Positions 7,981-16,143 of a stretch of 64,000 bases of DNA are shown piece by piece. A program made the position numbers and the translations under genes. Below the pieces are notes generated by a model. The model ran no database searches and was not told where the DNA came from. It saw only the letters and a list, made by a program, of their open reading frames with translations. Origin of the DNA: an uncultured Alphaproteobacteria bacterium (GTDB lineage Bacteria; Pseudomonadota; Alphaproteobacteria; HIMB59); contig CABYSX010000005.1 in assembly GCA_902521795.1 (NCBI GenBank), positions 1-64,000 on the forward strand, given 5' to 3'. How positions within the stretch are numbered: the stretch's first letter is position 1; each line of letters begins with the position of its first letter.

Positions 7981-8894
7981 GTATTTGTGTTTTTGGTATT
8001 TTTGTAGCAGATATCTGTTTTTTTGCTGAAAGCATTCCAGTCGCTGGCCAAACGATATTAGGTGACAAATATATAATTGGACCTGGCGGCAAAGGTTCAA
8101 ACCAAGCAATTGCTGCAGCTAGAGCTGGTGGAGAGGTTTCTTTTATTAGTAAAGTAGGTAAAGATAATTACGCAGATCTTGCAATTTCTTTATATAAAGA
8201 TACTGGTATCAACTACGATGGTTTAGAAATCGAGGAAAATGAGTCAACTGGATCTGCGGGTATTTTAATAAATAGAAAAACAGGGGAAAATGCTATTAAC
8301 GTCGTACCTGGTGCTGCTGGAACTATAGGCAAAAATTTAATTGATAAAAGTTTAAGTATAATTAAAAATTCAAAAATTTTTTTAACACAATTAGAAACTC
8401 CTAAAGATGTTACATTGTACGCTCTCAAAGAAGCCAAGAGTCAAAATTGTATTACGATTTTAAATCCAGCTCCATCGAGTGAAATACCAGATGATTACTT
8501 CCAATTTTTTGATTTTTTTACTCCCAATGAAACTGAAGCAAGTTTTTATTTTAATAAGCCTGTCGAAAATGAGGATGATTGTAAAGATGCTGGAAAATTT
8601 TTTTTAGAAAAAGGTATAAAAAATATATTGATTACCCTTGGGGAGAAAGGTTGTTATTTTAAAAACAATGATGAAGAATTTTTAATGCCTGCATTTAAGT
8701 TAAATAAGCCAGTTGTCGACACAACTGGTGCTGGTGATGCCTTTAATGGAGCCCTGAGTGTTGCTCTGTCTCAAAATAAAACCTACAAACAATCGATAGA
8801 GTTTGCTAATTTAGTCGCAGGAATTTCTGTGACAAAAGAAGGTGCTGCAAATTCAATGCCAACCAAAAAAGAAATTGAGGAGAGTATAAAATGA
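7977..8894 (+). CDS. rbsK: ribokinase (PfkB family)
   Basis: It phosphorylates ribose or a similar sugar at the expense of ATP. The 305 residues have the ribokinase substrate motif GPGGKGSNQAIAAARAGG (about residues 38-55), ILNPAPSS, and the catalytic loop DTTGAGDAFNGAL. Start is a TTG at 7977 inside the mutarotase stop; no ATG lies upstream, and the first strand SICVFG follows directly. The stop overlaps the ATG of the aldo/keto reductase. The GGKGSNQA motif is closer to true ribokinases than the PfkB protein at 4780. Ribose is the leading substrate, though the cluster suggests a broader or different sugar. Confidence 0.8.
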   Translation: MSICVFGIFVADICFFAESIPVAGQTILGDKYIIGPGGKGSNQAIAAARAGGEVSFISKVGKDNYADLAISLYKDTGINYDGLEIEENESTGSAGILINRKTGENAINVVPGAAGTIGKNLIDKSLSIIKNSKIFLTQLETPKDVTLYALKEAKSQNCITILNPAPSSEIPDDYFQFFDFFTPNETEASFYFNKPVENEDDCKDAGKFFLEKGIKNILITLGEKGCYFKNNDEEFLMPAFKLNKPVVDTTGAGDAFNGALSVALSQNKTYKQSIEFANLVAGISVTKEGAANSMPTKKEIEESIK

Positions 8895-9916
8895 GTTATT
8901 TAGCTAATGCAAAAAGATATACCAAAATGCAATATAGAAATTGTGGACAGAGTGGATTAAAGCTTCCTTTAATTTCTATTGGGCTCTGGCATAATTTTGG
9001 TGGGAATGGAATGTCTTCAGAGTCTAAAAAGATATTATTTGAATCTTTTGACTCTGGAATTACTCATTTTGATTTAGCAAATAATTATGGACCACCCTAT
9101 GGCAGTGCTGAGACTAATTTTGGCAAAGTTATGAAAAGTGATTTAGGAAAATATAGAGATGAAATGATTATTTCATCTAAGGCTGGTTATGATATGTGGG
9201 ATGGTCCTTATGGGGAATGGGGATCAAAGAAACATGTTATTGCTAGTTGTGATCAAAGTTTAAAGAGAATGAAATTAGATTATGTTGATATATTTTACTC
9301 TCATCGTTTTGATCCAAATACACCTTTAGAGGAAACGGCAGATGCTCTCGAAAGTATATATCGTTCAGGCAAAGCTCTTTATATTGGAATTTCCTCTTAC
9401 TCAGAAAAAAAAACTAACGTAATGATGAAAATTCTTAAACAAAGAGGAATTAAATTATTTATCCATCAACCCTCTTATTCTTTAATTAATCGTTGGATCG
9501 AAAAAGGCCTTACTAAAACTCTTTTGAAAAATGGAGTAGGATGTATCGCTTTCTCCCCTTTAGCGCAGGGCTTTTTATCAAATAAATACTTAAACGGACT
9601 ACCTAAGGGTACTAGAGTTAGTGAAAATAGCTCATTTAGTAAAAAATTAATTACTAAAAAAAATACAAAGATCATTAATGATTTAAATAAACTAGCAAAA
9701 AAAAGAGGCCAAAATTTATCTCAGATGGCCTTGGCTTGGGTGTTAAATAACAAAGCCATCACCTCAGCCTTAATTGGTGCCAGGACTGTTACTCAACTAA
9801 GAGATTGTCTTGCCTCTCTTGATAATTTGAACTTTGATAAAGAAGAAATAAAAAAAATTAATCAAAAGGCAAAAGATGGAGACATCAATATCTGGGCTCC
9901 ATCTAGCTCCTATTGA
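8891..9916 (+). CDS. aldo/keto reductase (YghZ/AKR14-like)
   Basis: This is an NADPH-dependent carbonyl reductase of 341 residues. The catalytic tetrad is visible: Asp and Tyr in THFDLANNYG, Lys in IISSKAGYDMW, and His in VDIFYSHRFD. The nucleotide-binding end is SALIGARTVTQL. Length and the GSAETNFG and LAQGFLSNKYLNG segments recall E. coli YghZ, which reduces L-glyceraldehyde 3-phosphate. It overlaps ribokinase by 4 bases and the SGNH hydrolase by 4 bases in the same operon. A role in reducing a sugar-derived aldehyde is likely. Confidence 0.82.
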   Translation: MSYLANAKRYTKMQYRNCGQSGLKLPLISIGLWHNFGGNGMSSESKKILFESFDSGITHFDLANNYGPPYGSAETNFGKVMKSDLGKYRDEMIISSKAGYDMWDGPYGEWGSKKHVIASCDQSLKRMKLDYVDIFYSHRFDPNTPLEETADALESIYRSGKALYIGISSYSEKKTNVMMKILKQRGIKLFIHQPSYSLINRWIEKGLTKTLLKNGVGCIAFSPLAQGFLSNKYLNGLPKGTRVSENSSFSKKLITKKNTKIINDLNKLAKKRGQNLSQMALAWVLNNKAITSALIGARTVTQLRDCLASLDNLNFDKEEIKKINQKAKDGDINIWAPSSSY

Positions 9917-10578
9917 TTAACATTTTAGTTTTCGGTGACTCCAATAGTTGGGGATATACGGATGAAGATGAGGGTAAAAGATATGAAAAAAGATGGCCTA
10001 TTGAATTATCTAACCATTTAGCAAATGCTCGTTTAAACTGTTCTGTAAAAGAAGATTCCTTACCCGGTAGGACTTCTAATGTTAATGATATGCAAGATGG
10101 ATCTCATTTAAATGGAGCTTCTGTTTTTAAATCTTGTTTATTATCCCACTCACCACTTGATTTAATAATAATAATGCTTGGAACTAACGATTTAAAAAAA
10201 AGATTTAACAGGTCCTCTGATGAAGTAGCTAAAGGAGTCAAAGAACTTATTAATATTGCCAAACATACATTTTCGGGAAAAGGAACTTGGCATGATCAAA
10301 ATTTATCAGAAATAGTAGTAATTTGCCCTCCAGTTCTCGGAGAGCTATCTAATGATTTACAATGGTCAAACTATATCGAATGGGAGGGAGCTTTTGATAA
10401 GTCTAAAAAATTATTTAACTCCTTAAAACATGTTACTAATGAAGAAAAAATTTATTTAATTGATAGTAATCAGTATATTAAGTCGTCAAGTCTAGATCCA
10501 ATACACTGGTCTAAAAAAACTCATGAAACTTTTGGTAAAAAAGTAGCTGATTTAATAGTAGATAGAATTAAACTTTAA
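9913..10578 (+). CDS. SGNH/GDSL-family hydrolase (arylesterase-like)
   Basis: This is an esterase of 221 residues. Conserved blocks are the nucleophile GDSNSWGY (Ser about residue 10), the oxyanion GTNDLKKRF, and the catalytic Asp and His in LDPIHWS. There is no signal peptide, so it acts in the cytoplasm. It starts with a TTG that overlaps the TGA of the aldo/keto reductase (TTGA), the same arrangement as at 7977. A deacylating esterase beside a mutarotase and a sugar kinase suggests removal of an acyl group from an imported sugar; this is inference. The C-terminus overlaps the convergent oxidoreductase by 11 bases. Confidence 0.75.
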   Translation: MINILVFGDSNSWGYTDEDEGKRYEKRWPIELSNHLANARLNCSVKEDSLPGRTSNVNDMQDGSHLNGASVFKSCLLSHSPLDLIIIMLGTNDLKKRFNRSSDEVAKGVKELINIAKHTFSGKGTWHDQNLSEIVVICPPVLGELSNDLQWSNYIEWEGAFDKSKKLFNSLKHVTNEEKIYLIDSNQYIKSSSLDPIHWSKKTHETFGKKVADLIVDRIKL

Positions 10579-11575
10579 TCCACTTACTTCTTTTGATCGA
10601 TTTAAAAGTAGCATCTAACACTTTCATATTTTTTTTTGCGTCTTTTAAATCATAATCAACTTTTGTTTTTTTTAAAAGATGATTAGAAAAAGCGGTAACT
10701 TGGTGTTCGTATTGATCAGATGGCTTAAATACTTTTATTGTATTATCTTTTCTGTATATTGACCGGCCATTGTAAATGACAACTGTTGTAGCTTTGCTCT
10801 TTATCGCATTAAAAGGATTTTCAACTACTATCGTTTTTTTTGTTCCTAAAATGATAACTTTTTGAGAATTAGTACTTTGGGTAGCAACAGTATAAGATGA
10901 GAATACACCGTCAAAATCTAATAAAGTAGTTGATAAAATATCTGTCTTAAAAATTTTATCTTTAATTGCTGTAGCAACAACTCTTTTTGGTTCCTTGTCC
11001 AGTAAGTATCTCGAAATTACTGTTGGGTAACAACCAATATCATAAACTGCACCGCCGCCATATTTTTGTATGTTTCTAATATTATTTGGGTCTTTATTAA
11101 AATAAGAAAAGACTGAGGATATATTTGATATTTTTCCAATACTTCCAGATTTGATGTATTTTTTTATCCATTGCCATTGAGGGTGATGTCTTACCATAAA
11201 AGCTTCTTTAATTATAATTTTATGTTTTGCTGCTTCTTTTATGAGTGGATTAATATCCTTTGCTTTTAATGATAGTGGTTTTTCTAAGAGAATGTGTTTG
11301 CCATGAGTACAAGCTTTTAAACTTGTTTTGATATGTAAATGATTAGGTAAAGGGTTATAGACAATATCAATATCGGGATCGAGATAAAGTTCATCATATG
11401 AACCATAACTTTTAGTAATATTAAATTTTTTTTGAATTTTTGTTGCTTTGCCTTTACTTCTACTAGCAATAGCTAATAAATTACTATTTTTGGATTTTAT
11501 GATAGCTGGAATAACATGTTCCCATCCAATTTTTGCTGAACTGATAATACCCCAATTAATAACTTTTTTTTTCAT
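10568..11575 (-). CDS. Gfo/Idh/MocA-family oxidoreductase
   Basis: This is an NAD(P)-dependent sugar or polyol dehydrogenase of 335 residues. An N-terminal Rossmann fold begins NWGIISSAKIGWEHVIPAI; the family motif ILLEKPLSLKAKD is at about residues 95-107, and the C-terminal substrate domain has GGGAVYDIGCYP with the usual catalytic Asp-x-x-x-Tyr/His region. Related enzymes include xylose (trans-1,2-dihydrobenzenediol) dehydrogenases and glucose-fructose oxidoreductase. It stands alone on the minus strand between the hydrolase and the fructokinase. Specific substrate is unknown. Confidence 0.8.
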   Translation of the reverse strand: MKKKVINWGIISSAKIGWEHVIPAIIKSKNSNLLAIASRSKGKATKIQKKFNITKSYGSYDELYLDPDIDIVYNPLPNHLHIKTSLKACTHGKHILLEKPLSLKAKDINPLIKEAAKHKIIIKEAFMVRHHPQWQWIKKYIKSGSIGKISNISSVFSYFNKDPNNIRNIQKYGGGAVYDIGCYPTVISRYLLDKEPKRVVATAIKDKIFKTDILSTTLLDFDGVFSSYTVATQSTNSQKVIILGTKKTIVVENPFNAIKSKATTVVIYNGRSIYRKDNTIKVFKPSDQYEHQVTAFSNHLLKKTKVDYDLKDAKKNMKVLDATFKSIKRSKWIKV

Positions 11576-11666
11576 ACAAAACTAAATCTAAGTAGTTATG
11601 TTATACCATTGAATTAATATATATGTGTATTATGTTTTTATATTCATATAATAGTTCACAAAAATA
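11576..11666. promoter_or_regulatory. divergent promoter region, oxidoreductase / fructokinase operon
   Basis: A 91-base, strongly AT-rich gap lies between two divergent starts. It must carry both promoters; several TATA-type -10 candidates are present (for example around 11640-11655), none with a convincing -35. Confidence 0.35.
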
Positions 11667-12593
11667 ATGTCAAAAAATTTTAAAGTGGGTATTGATTATG
11701 GTGGTACTAAAATTGAGGGTATTCTCATGGATAATGAGGGTAACGAGATTTTAAGAAAAAGATCAACATACGAAAAAAATTATGAAAATGGTATTGATAC
11801 TGTAAGATCCCTTATTGAAGAATTTGACAGTTATACAAATTCAGTTAACACTGTCGGTGTCTGTATTCCTGGTTTTTCTTCAAAAGAGACAGGCTTGGTT
11901 AACAACGCAAATTGTGTATGGATAAATGATAGGCCTTTCCATAAAGATTTAGAAAGAAGTTTAAATAGAGATATTAAATTGATGAACGATGCAAATTGCT
12001 TTGCGCTCTCAGAAGCTATTGATGGTTCAGGTGCTAATTACCAATCTGTATGGGGAATAATCATTGGATCAGGTTTTGGAGGATCATTTGTCTATAAAAA
12101 AAAGGTTATAGAAGGCATTAATCAAGTGGCAGGAGATTGGGGGCATCAACCACTTCCCTATCCTACTCAAGAGGAATATGAATTAAATCCAAAATGCGAG
12201 GTTGGAAATTGTGGAAGACCTCTTTGTGCGGAACAATTTATATCAGGAATAGGTTTTACTAAAATATTTAATTCTAAATATGGAACAAACTTCAGAACAA
12301 GAGAGATTGTGGCGCTAGAGGCAAATGGTGATGAAAGAGCAAAAAAAGAATTTGAATTATATGAGGATCGATTTGCAAGATTAATTTCAGTAATGATCGG
12401 TATTATAGATCCAGATGTAATTGTGATAGGTGGAGGAATGTCAAATGTTGCAAGAATTTATGAGAATATTCCAAAACTTCTTCCTAAATACACTTTTAGT
12501 GATAAAATAAGAAACAAAATCTTAAGAAACACTCATGGTGACTCTAGCGGCGTAAGAGGAGCAGCATGGTTGTGGGACTCAGATAAATTCTAA
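11667..12593 (+). CDS. mak: fructokinase (ROK family, Mak-like)
   Basis: It phosphorylates D-fructose (or mannose) to the 6-phosphate. The 308 residues follow E. coli Mak closely: GIDYGGTKIEGI phosphate loop, NDANCFALSEA with the catalytic Asp, GEWGH-like GDWGHQPLP, zinc ligands in CEVGNCGRPLC, DPDVIVIGGGMSN and a C-terminal HGDSSGVRGAAWLW block. Its stop directly abuts the start of phosphofructokinase, with zero bases between, so the two form an operon: fructose -> F6P -> F1,6BP. This fits the fructose-type ABC transporter at the left edge of the window. Confidence 0.85.
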   Translation: MSKNFKVGIDYGGTKIEGILMDNEGNEILRKRSTYEKNYENGIDTVRSLIEEFDSYTNSVNTVGVCIPGFSSKETGLVNNANCVWINDRPFHKDLERSLNRDIKLMNDANCFALSEAIDGSGANYQSVWGIIIGSGFGGSFVYKKKVIEGINQVAGDWGHQPLPYPTQEEYELNPKCEVGNCGRPLCAEQFISGIGFTKIFNSKYGTNFRTREIVALEANGDERAKKEFELYEDRFARLISVMIGIIDPDVIVIGGGMSNVARIYENIPKLLPKYTFSDKIRNKILRNTHGDSSGVRGAAWLWDSDKF

Positions 12594-13676
12594 ATGAAAA
12601 AAATTGGAATACTTACAAGTGGAGGAGATTGTGGTGGATTAAATGCTGCAGTTCGATCTATTTTTTTTCGAGCAAAGAATACATATAACATGGAAGTGCT
12701 TGGAATACGTGACGGCACTGTTGGTTTAATGCAAAGACCTGTGGCTTACTTACCGCTCGACTATCAAACCTTTAGCGGATCACTACTAAGACAAGGTGGT
12801 ACTTTTTTAGGCACAACTAGTAAGGGCAACCCCTTTAAGTTTCCAATGCCAGATGGAAAATTTAAAGACCGCTCCCAAGAAATAATCGATGGGTATCATG
12901 AGTTAGGTCTTGAAGGATTGATTGTAATTGGTGGAGACGGAAGTATGTCAATTCTTACAGAAATAGCAAAACGAGGTAATTTAAATATTGTTGCAATACC
13001 AAAAACAATCGACAATGATGTTGGTGCAACAGAAAGTTCAATTGGATTTAATACAGCTGTAAACGTTGCTACTCAGGCACTTGATAACCTTCAAACGACT
13101 GCTGCCAGTCATCAACGAACGATGATTTTAGAGGTTATGGGAAGAGATGCAGGACACATTGCAATTAATGCGGGTATTGCTGGTGGTGCTGATGCTATTT
13201 TAATCCCTGAAATTAAATATTCGATCAAAGGGATCGTTAACAAACTTACTGAAATGAAAAATAGAGGGATTGTTCACTCTTTAATTGTTGTTGCTGAGGC
13301 CGTTAAAACGGAAGAAGGTAGAAGCTATACTGTGGAATTTGCAGACGGACAAAAAAGACTTGGCGGTATAGGAAATTACTTGTCTGAAGAGATTATGAAA
13401 ATGACAGATATAGAGTGCAGAGTAACATCTCTTGGTCATGTACAAAGGGGTGCCCCTCCTACTCCAAGAGATAGAATTCTTGCCAGTGCTTTTGGTGTGT
13501 ACGCAGTTGATTTGATAGCACAAGGTAAAATGGGAAGAATGGTTGCTTGGAGAGATAGGAAGGTTGTTGATGTTCCAATTAGTGAGGGCATATCAACTTA
13601 TAAAGTAGTTGATAGATCAGACCCACTTATTGAAACTGCACTTGCTTTAGGAGTTTATGTCGGCGATATAGACTAA
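12594..13676 (+). CDS. pfkA: 6-phosphofructokinase (PfkA superfamily, group III-like)
   Basis: It phosphorylates fructose 6-phosphate to fructose 1,6-bisphosphate. The 360 residues show the start GILTSGGDCGGLNAAVR, GGDGS (113-117), PKTIDND (136-142, catalytic Asp) and EVMGRDAGHIA. Gly in GGDGS is typical of ATP users, whereas Lys in PKTIDND is typical of PPi-dependent and mixed group III enzymes, so the phosphoryl donor is not decided by sequence. It abuts mak on the left and the 2OG oxygenase on the right with no spacing. Presence of PFK is notable because many oligotrophic marine alphaproteobacteria lack it and use the Entner-Doudoroff route. Confidence 0.88.
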   Translation: MKKIGILTSGGDCGGLNAAVRSIFFRAKNTYNMEVLGIRDGTVGLMQRPVAYLPLDYQTFSGSLLRQGGTFLGTTSKGNPFKFPMPDGKFKDRSQEIIDGYHELGLEGLIVIGGDGSMSILTEIAKRGNLNIVAIPKTIDNDVGATESSIGFNTAVNVATQALDNLQTTAASHQRTMILEVMGRDAGHIAINAGIAGGADAILIPEIKYSIKGIVNKLTEMKNRGIVHSLIVVAEAVKTEEGRSYTVEFADGQKRLGGIGNYLSEEIMKMTDIECRVTSLGHVQRGAPPTPRDRILASAFGVYAVDLIAQGKMGRMVAWRDRKVVDVPISEGISTYKVVDRSDPLIETALALGVYVGDID

Positions 13677-14507
13677 ATGTTTGAGGCAATAGAAAAGATC
13701 TTAGACTTAAAAGAATTTAAAGAAGAAATATTTAAAGGAAAAATTTTTGTTTTTCAAAAATCACAATTCACTCTCGATTTAATTCAAAAAATTAAGACTG
13801 AGATTAGTAGTGAGTATGATGGAGAGCTAGAAAAAATTCATTATTTAAATGAATGTGAAGCAATTAGTACTAACCTGGTATCAAATCTGAAAAATTCAAA
13901 GATTTTTAAAGAATTATTTAAGAGTTTTTTAATAGAAAGAGGTTTTTATAATAATAATTCTTATTGGGACCAGTTTAGAATAAGAATTGCACCTGCTGAA
14001 AATAGATTTAATTACCGAGAGGCTTCAAGAATTAGCTCACATCGAGATACATGGGGAACAAATATTCATCAACAAATTAATTGGTGGGGACCTATTAGTT
14101 CTATTGACGAAACAAATACAATGATTTTTTATCCTGAATTCTTTTCTAAACCTGTAAAAAATTCTACATCTACTTGGGACCTCAATACCTACTTGGACCA
14201 TAGAAAAAGAAATGATTTTTCTTATCCATCTGCCCCTCAGATGTTAGAGGAATTACCTGAACAAGTTAAAATTCTTCCTGTAACTATCCAGCCAGGGGAA
14301 ATACTTTGTTTTTCTGGATGTCATCTTCATAGCTCATCTAAGCAAAAATCAGAAAAAACAAGGTTTAGCTTTGAAATTCGCACTATTTGTCAACAAGATT
14401 TGGATGATAAATCACAAGCTCCAAATACTGATTGTGATCTAAAATGGCAATTTCCTAAAATTTTTAGGAATATGAATGACAATTCGCCTTTGAAATTTAC
14501 TAGATGA
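13677..14507 (+). CDS. putative Fe(II)/2-oxoglutarate dioxygenase (phytanoyl-CoA dioxygenase-like)
   Basis: This is probably a non-haem iron oxygenase of 276 residues. The facial triad can be seen as H122-x-D124 (in SSHRDTWG) and a distal His at 216 or 218 (in FSGCHLHSSS), with R229 (EKTRFS) placed to hold 2-oxoglutarate. INWWGPI and MIFYPEFF are typical jelly-roll strands. The start codon follows the phosphofructokinase stop with no gap, so it must be translated from the same mRNA. The substrate is unknown, and a link with glycolysis is not expected for the family. Confidence 0.65.
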   Translation: MFEAIEKILDLKEFKEEIFKGKIFVFQKSQFTLDLIQKIKTEISSEYDGELEKIHYLNECEAISTNLVSNLKNSKIFKELFKSFLIERGFYNNNSYWDQFRIRIAPAENRFNYREASRISSHRDTWGTNIHQQINWWGPISSIDETNTMIFYPEFFSKPVKNSTSTWDLNTYLDHRKRNDFSYPSAPQMLEELPEQVKILPVTIQPGEILCFSGCHLHSSSKQKSEKTRFSFEIRTICQQDLDDKSQAPNTDCDLKWQFPKIFRNMNDNSPLKFTR

Positions 14508-14535
14508 GTAAAAATTTTTTTGCTAATTTGCTTAG

Positions 14536-15786
14536 GTGAAAAAAAAATATTCAATATTTAGTATCGCCAAAAATGCTTTAAAGGGTCATAAGGATTGGCC
14601 GAAAATGTGGCGAAGTCCAGAACCAAGAGAGTTTTATGATGTTATTATAATTGGTGGTGGCGGTCACGGTCTTGGTACTGCCTACTATTTAGCTAAAGAA
14701 CATGGTTTAAAAAATATTGCTGTAATTGAAAAAGGTTGGCTTGGTGGAGGTAATACTGGAAGAAATACAACTATCATAAGATCAAATTATTTGTGGGATG
14801 ACAGCGCTCATTTGTATGAGCATTCTCTTAAACTTTGGGAAAATTTATCAACTGAATTAAATTATAATGTTATGTTTAGTCAACGAGGTGTGATGAACCT
14901 TGCTCACAACGAACATGATATAAAAGAAATTAAAAGAAGAGTAAGTGCAAATAATTTAAATGGCATAGACTCGCTTTGGCTCTCTAAAGAGGAAATTCAA
15001 AAAAAGGTTCCTATCATGAATACCGACAATCTTCGCTATCCTGTTCTTGGTGCATCTTACCAACCTAGAGGTGGGACTGCTCGACATGATGCTGTTGCTT
15101 GGGGATTTGCTATGCGTGCAGATGAAATGGGAGTAGATATAATTCAAAACTGTGAGGCGCATCAAATTAAAACTAAAAACGGAAAAATAGAGGGTGTAGA
15201 AACATCTAAAGGTTTTATTCGAGCCAATAAAGTTGGTGTAGTTGCATCAGGACACACTGGTGTTCTAGCTGAGACTGCTGGTATCAGACTTCCACTACAA
15301 AGCAAACCTCTACAAGCTTTAGTTTCTGAGCCAATAAAACCAATTATTGATACTGTTGTAATGTCATCTGCTGTTCATGCTTATGTAAGCCAGTCTGATA
15401 AGGGTGAACTTGTAATAGGCGCAGGAACAGATAGCTATAATTCCTTCACACAGCGTGGTGGTTTTAATATCATAGAGGAGACTGTGAGAGCTATGGTCGA
15501 GCTTTACCCCGTGTTTGGAAAAATGAAAATGCTTCGTCAATGGGGAGGAATTGTCGATATTTGTCCTGATGCAAGTCCTATAATAAGTAAATGTGATGTT
15601 GAGGGATTATTTTTTAATTGTGGTTGGGGCACAGGTGGTTTTAAAGCGACACCCGGAAGTGCTAATGTATTTGCCCATACAATTGCTAAAAATCAGGCCC
15701 ATCAAATAAATAGTGCTTTTAATTTAGATAGATTTGCAAGCGGAAAACTAGTTGATGAACATGGGGCTGCAGCAGTAGCCCATTAA
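14536..15786 (+). CDS. soxB: sarcosine oxidase subunit beta
   Basis: This is the catalytic flavoprotein subunit of heterotetrameric sarcosine oxidase, which demethylates sarcosine to glycine with transfer of the C1 unit to THF. It has 416 residues and starts with GTG at 14536; the N-terminal [10 protein letters not shown]...WRSPEP block is typical of SoxB, which supports this start. It contains the dinucleotide motif [18 protein letters not shown] (36-53) and H184 in [12 protein letters not shown], the position expected for covalent FMN attachment. It is the first gene of soxBDAG. The C-terminal [13 protein letters not shown] matches the family. Confidence 0.93.
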   Translation: MKKKYSIFSIAKNALKGHKDWPKMWRSPEPREFYDVIIIGGGGHGLGTAYYLAKEHGLKNIAVIEKGWLGGGNTGRNTTIIRSNYLWDDSAHLYEHSLKLWENLSTELNYNVMFSQRGVMNLAHNEHDIKEIKRRVSANNLNGIDSLWLSKEEIQKKVPIMNTDNLRYPVLGASYQPRGGTARHDAVAWGFAMRADEMGVDIIQNCEAHQIKTKNGKIEGVETSKGFIRANKVGVVASGHTGVLAETAGIRLPLQSKPLQALVSEPIKPIIDTVVMSSAVHAYVSQSDKGELVIGAGTDSYNSFTQRGGFNIIEETVRAMVELYPVFGKMKMLRQWGGIVDICPDASPIISKCDVEGLFFNCGWGTGGFKATPGSANVFAHTIAKNQAHQINSAFNLDRFASGKLVDEHGAAAVAH

Positions 15787-15792
15787 TTCAAC

Positions 15793-16143
15793 ATGCTTAT
15801 TATCGACTGTCCGTACTGCGGTCCAAGAGACCAATCCGAATTTTCTAACGGTGGTGAAGCTCATGTTAAGCGGCCCGATGGATCTGCTGAAATTGGAGAT
15901 CGAGAATGGGGCGAATATGTTTTTATCAGAGCAAATCCAAAAGGAATTTTTTATGAAAGATGGGTTCATTCCCATGGATGCCGAAAATGGTTTAATTGTG
16001 TAAGAGATACATCTACCGATGAAATTTTAAAAATATATAAAATTGATGAAGAAAGACCAAAGCTAGATAGTTTTAAAAATAATGTAAAAACTCCATCAGG
16101 AGAACCAAACTTAGGATCAGGTAATTTTACAGTTAAAAAATGA
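15793..16143 (+). CDS. soxD: sarcosine oxidase subunit delta
   Basis: This is the small zinc-binding subunit of heterotetrameric sarcosine oxidase, with 116 residues against a usual 90-100. It has the conserved start LIIDCPYCGPRDQSEF, with the Cys pair at C6 and C9, and the later HSHGCRKWFN block giving His and Cys ligands. It lies 6 bases after soxB, and its TGA overlaps the soxA ATG, so it is part of a tight operon. Confidence 0.92.
   Translation: MLIIDCPYCGPRDQSEFSNGGEAHVKRPDGSAEIGDREWGEYVFIRANPKGIFYERWVHSHGCRKWFNCVRDTSTDEILKIYKIDEERPKLDSFKNNVKTPSGEPNLGSGNFTVKK

Noticed and set aside
13281-13523. Antisense open frame in phosphofructokinase
   Set aside because: Shadow of a conserved gene; composition is not protein-like and there are no motifs.
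14508-14535. A glycine riboswitch or other leader RNA before soxB
   Set aside because: The gap is only 28 bases; the 63-base gap before the dimethylglycine dehydrogenase gene is also too short and lacks the conserved aptamer cores.
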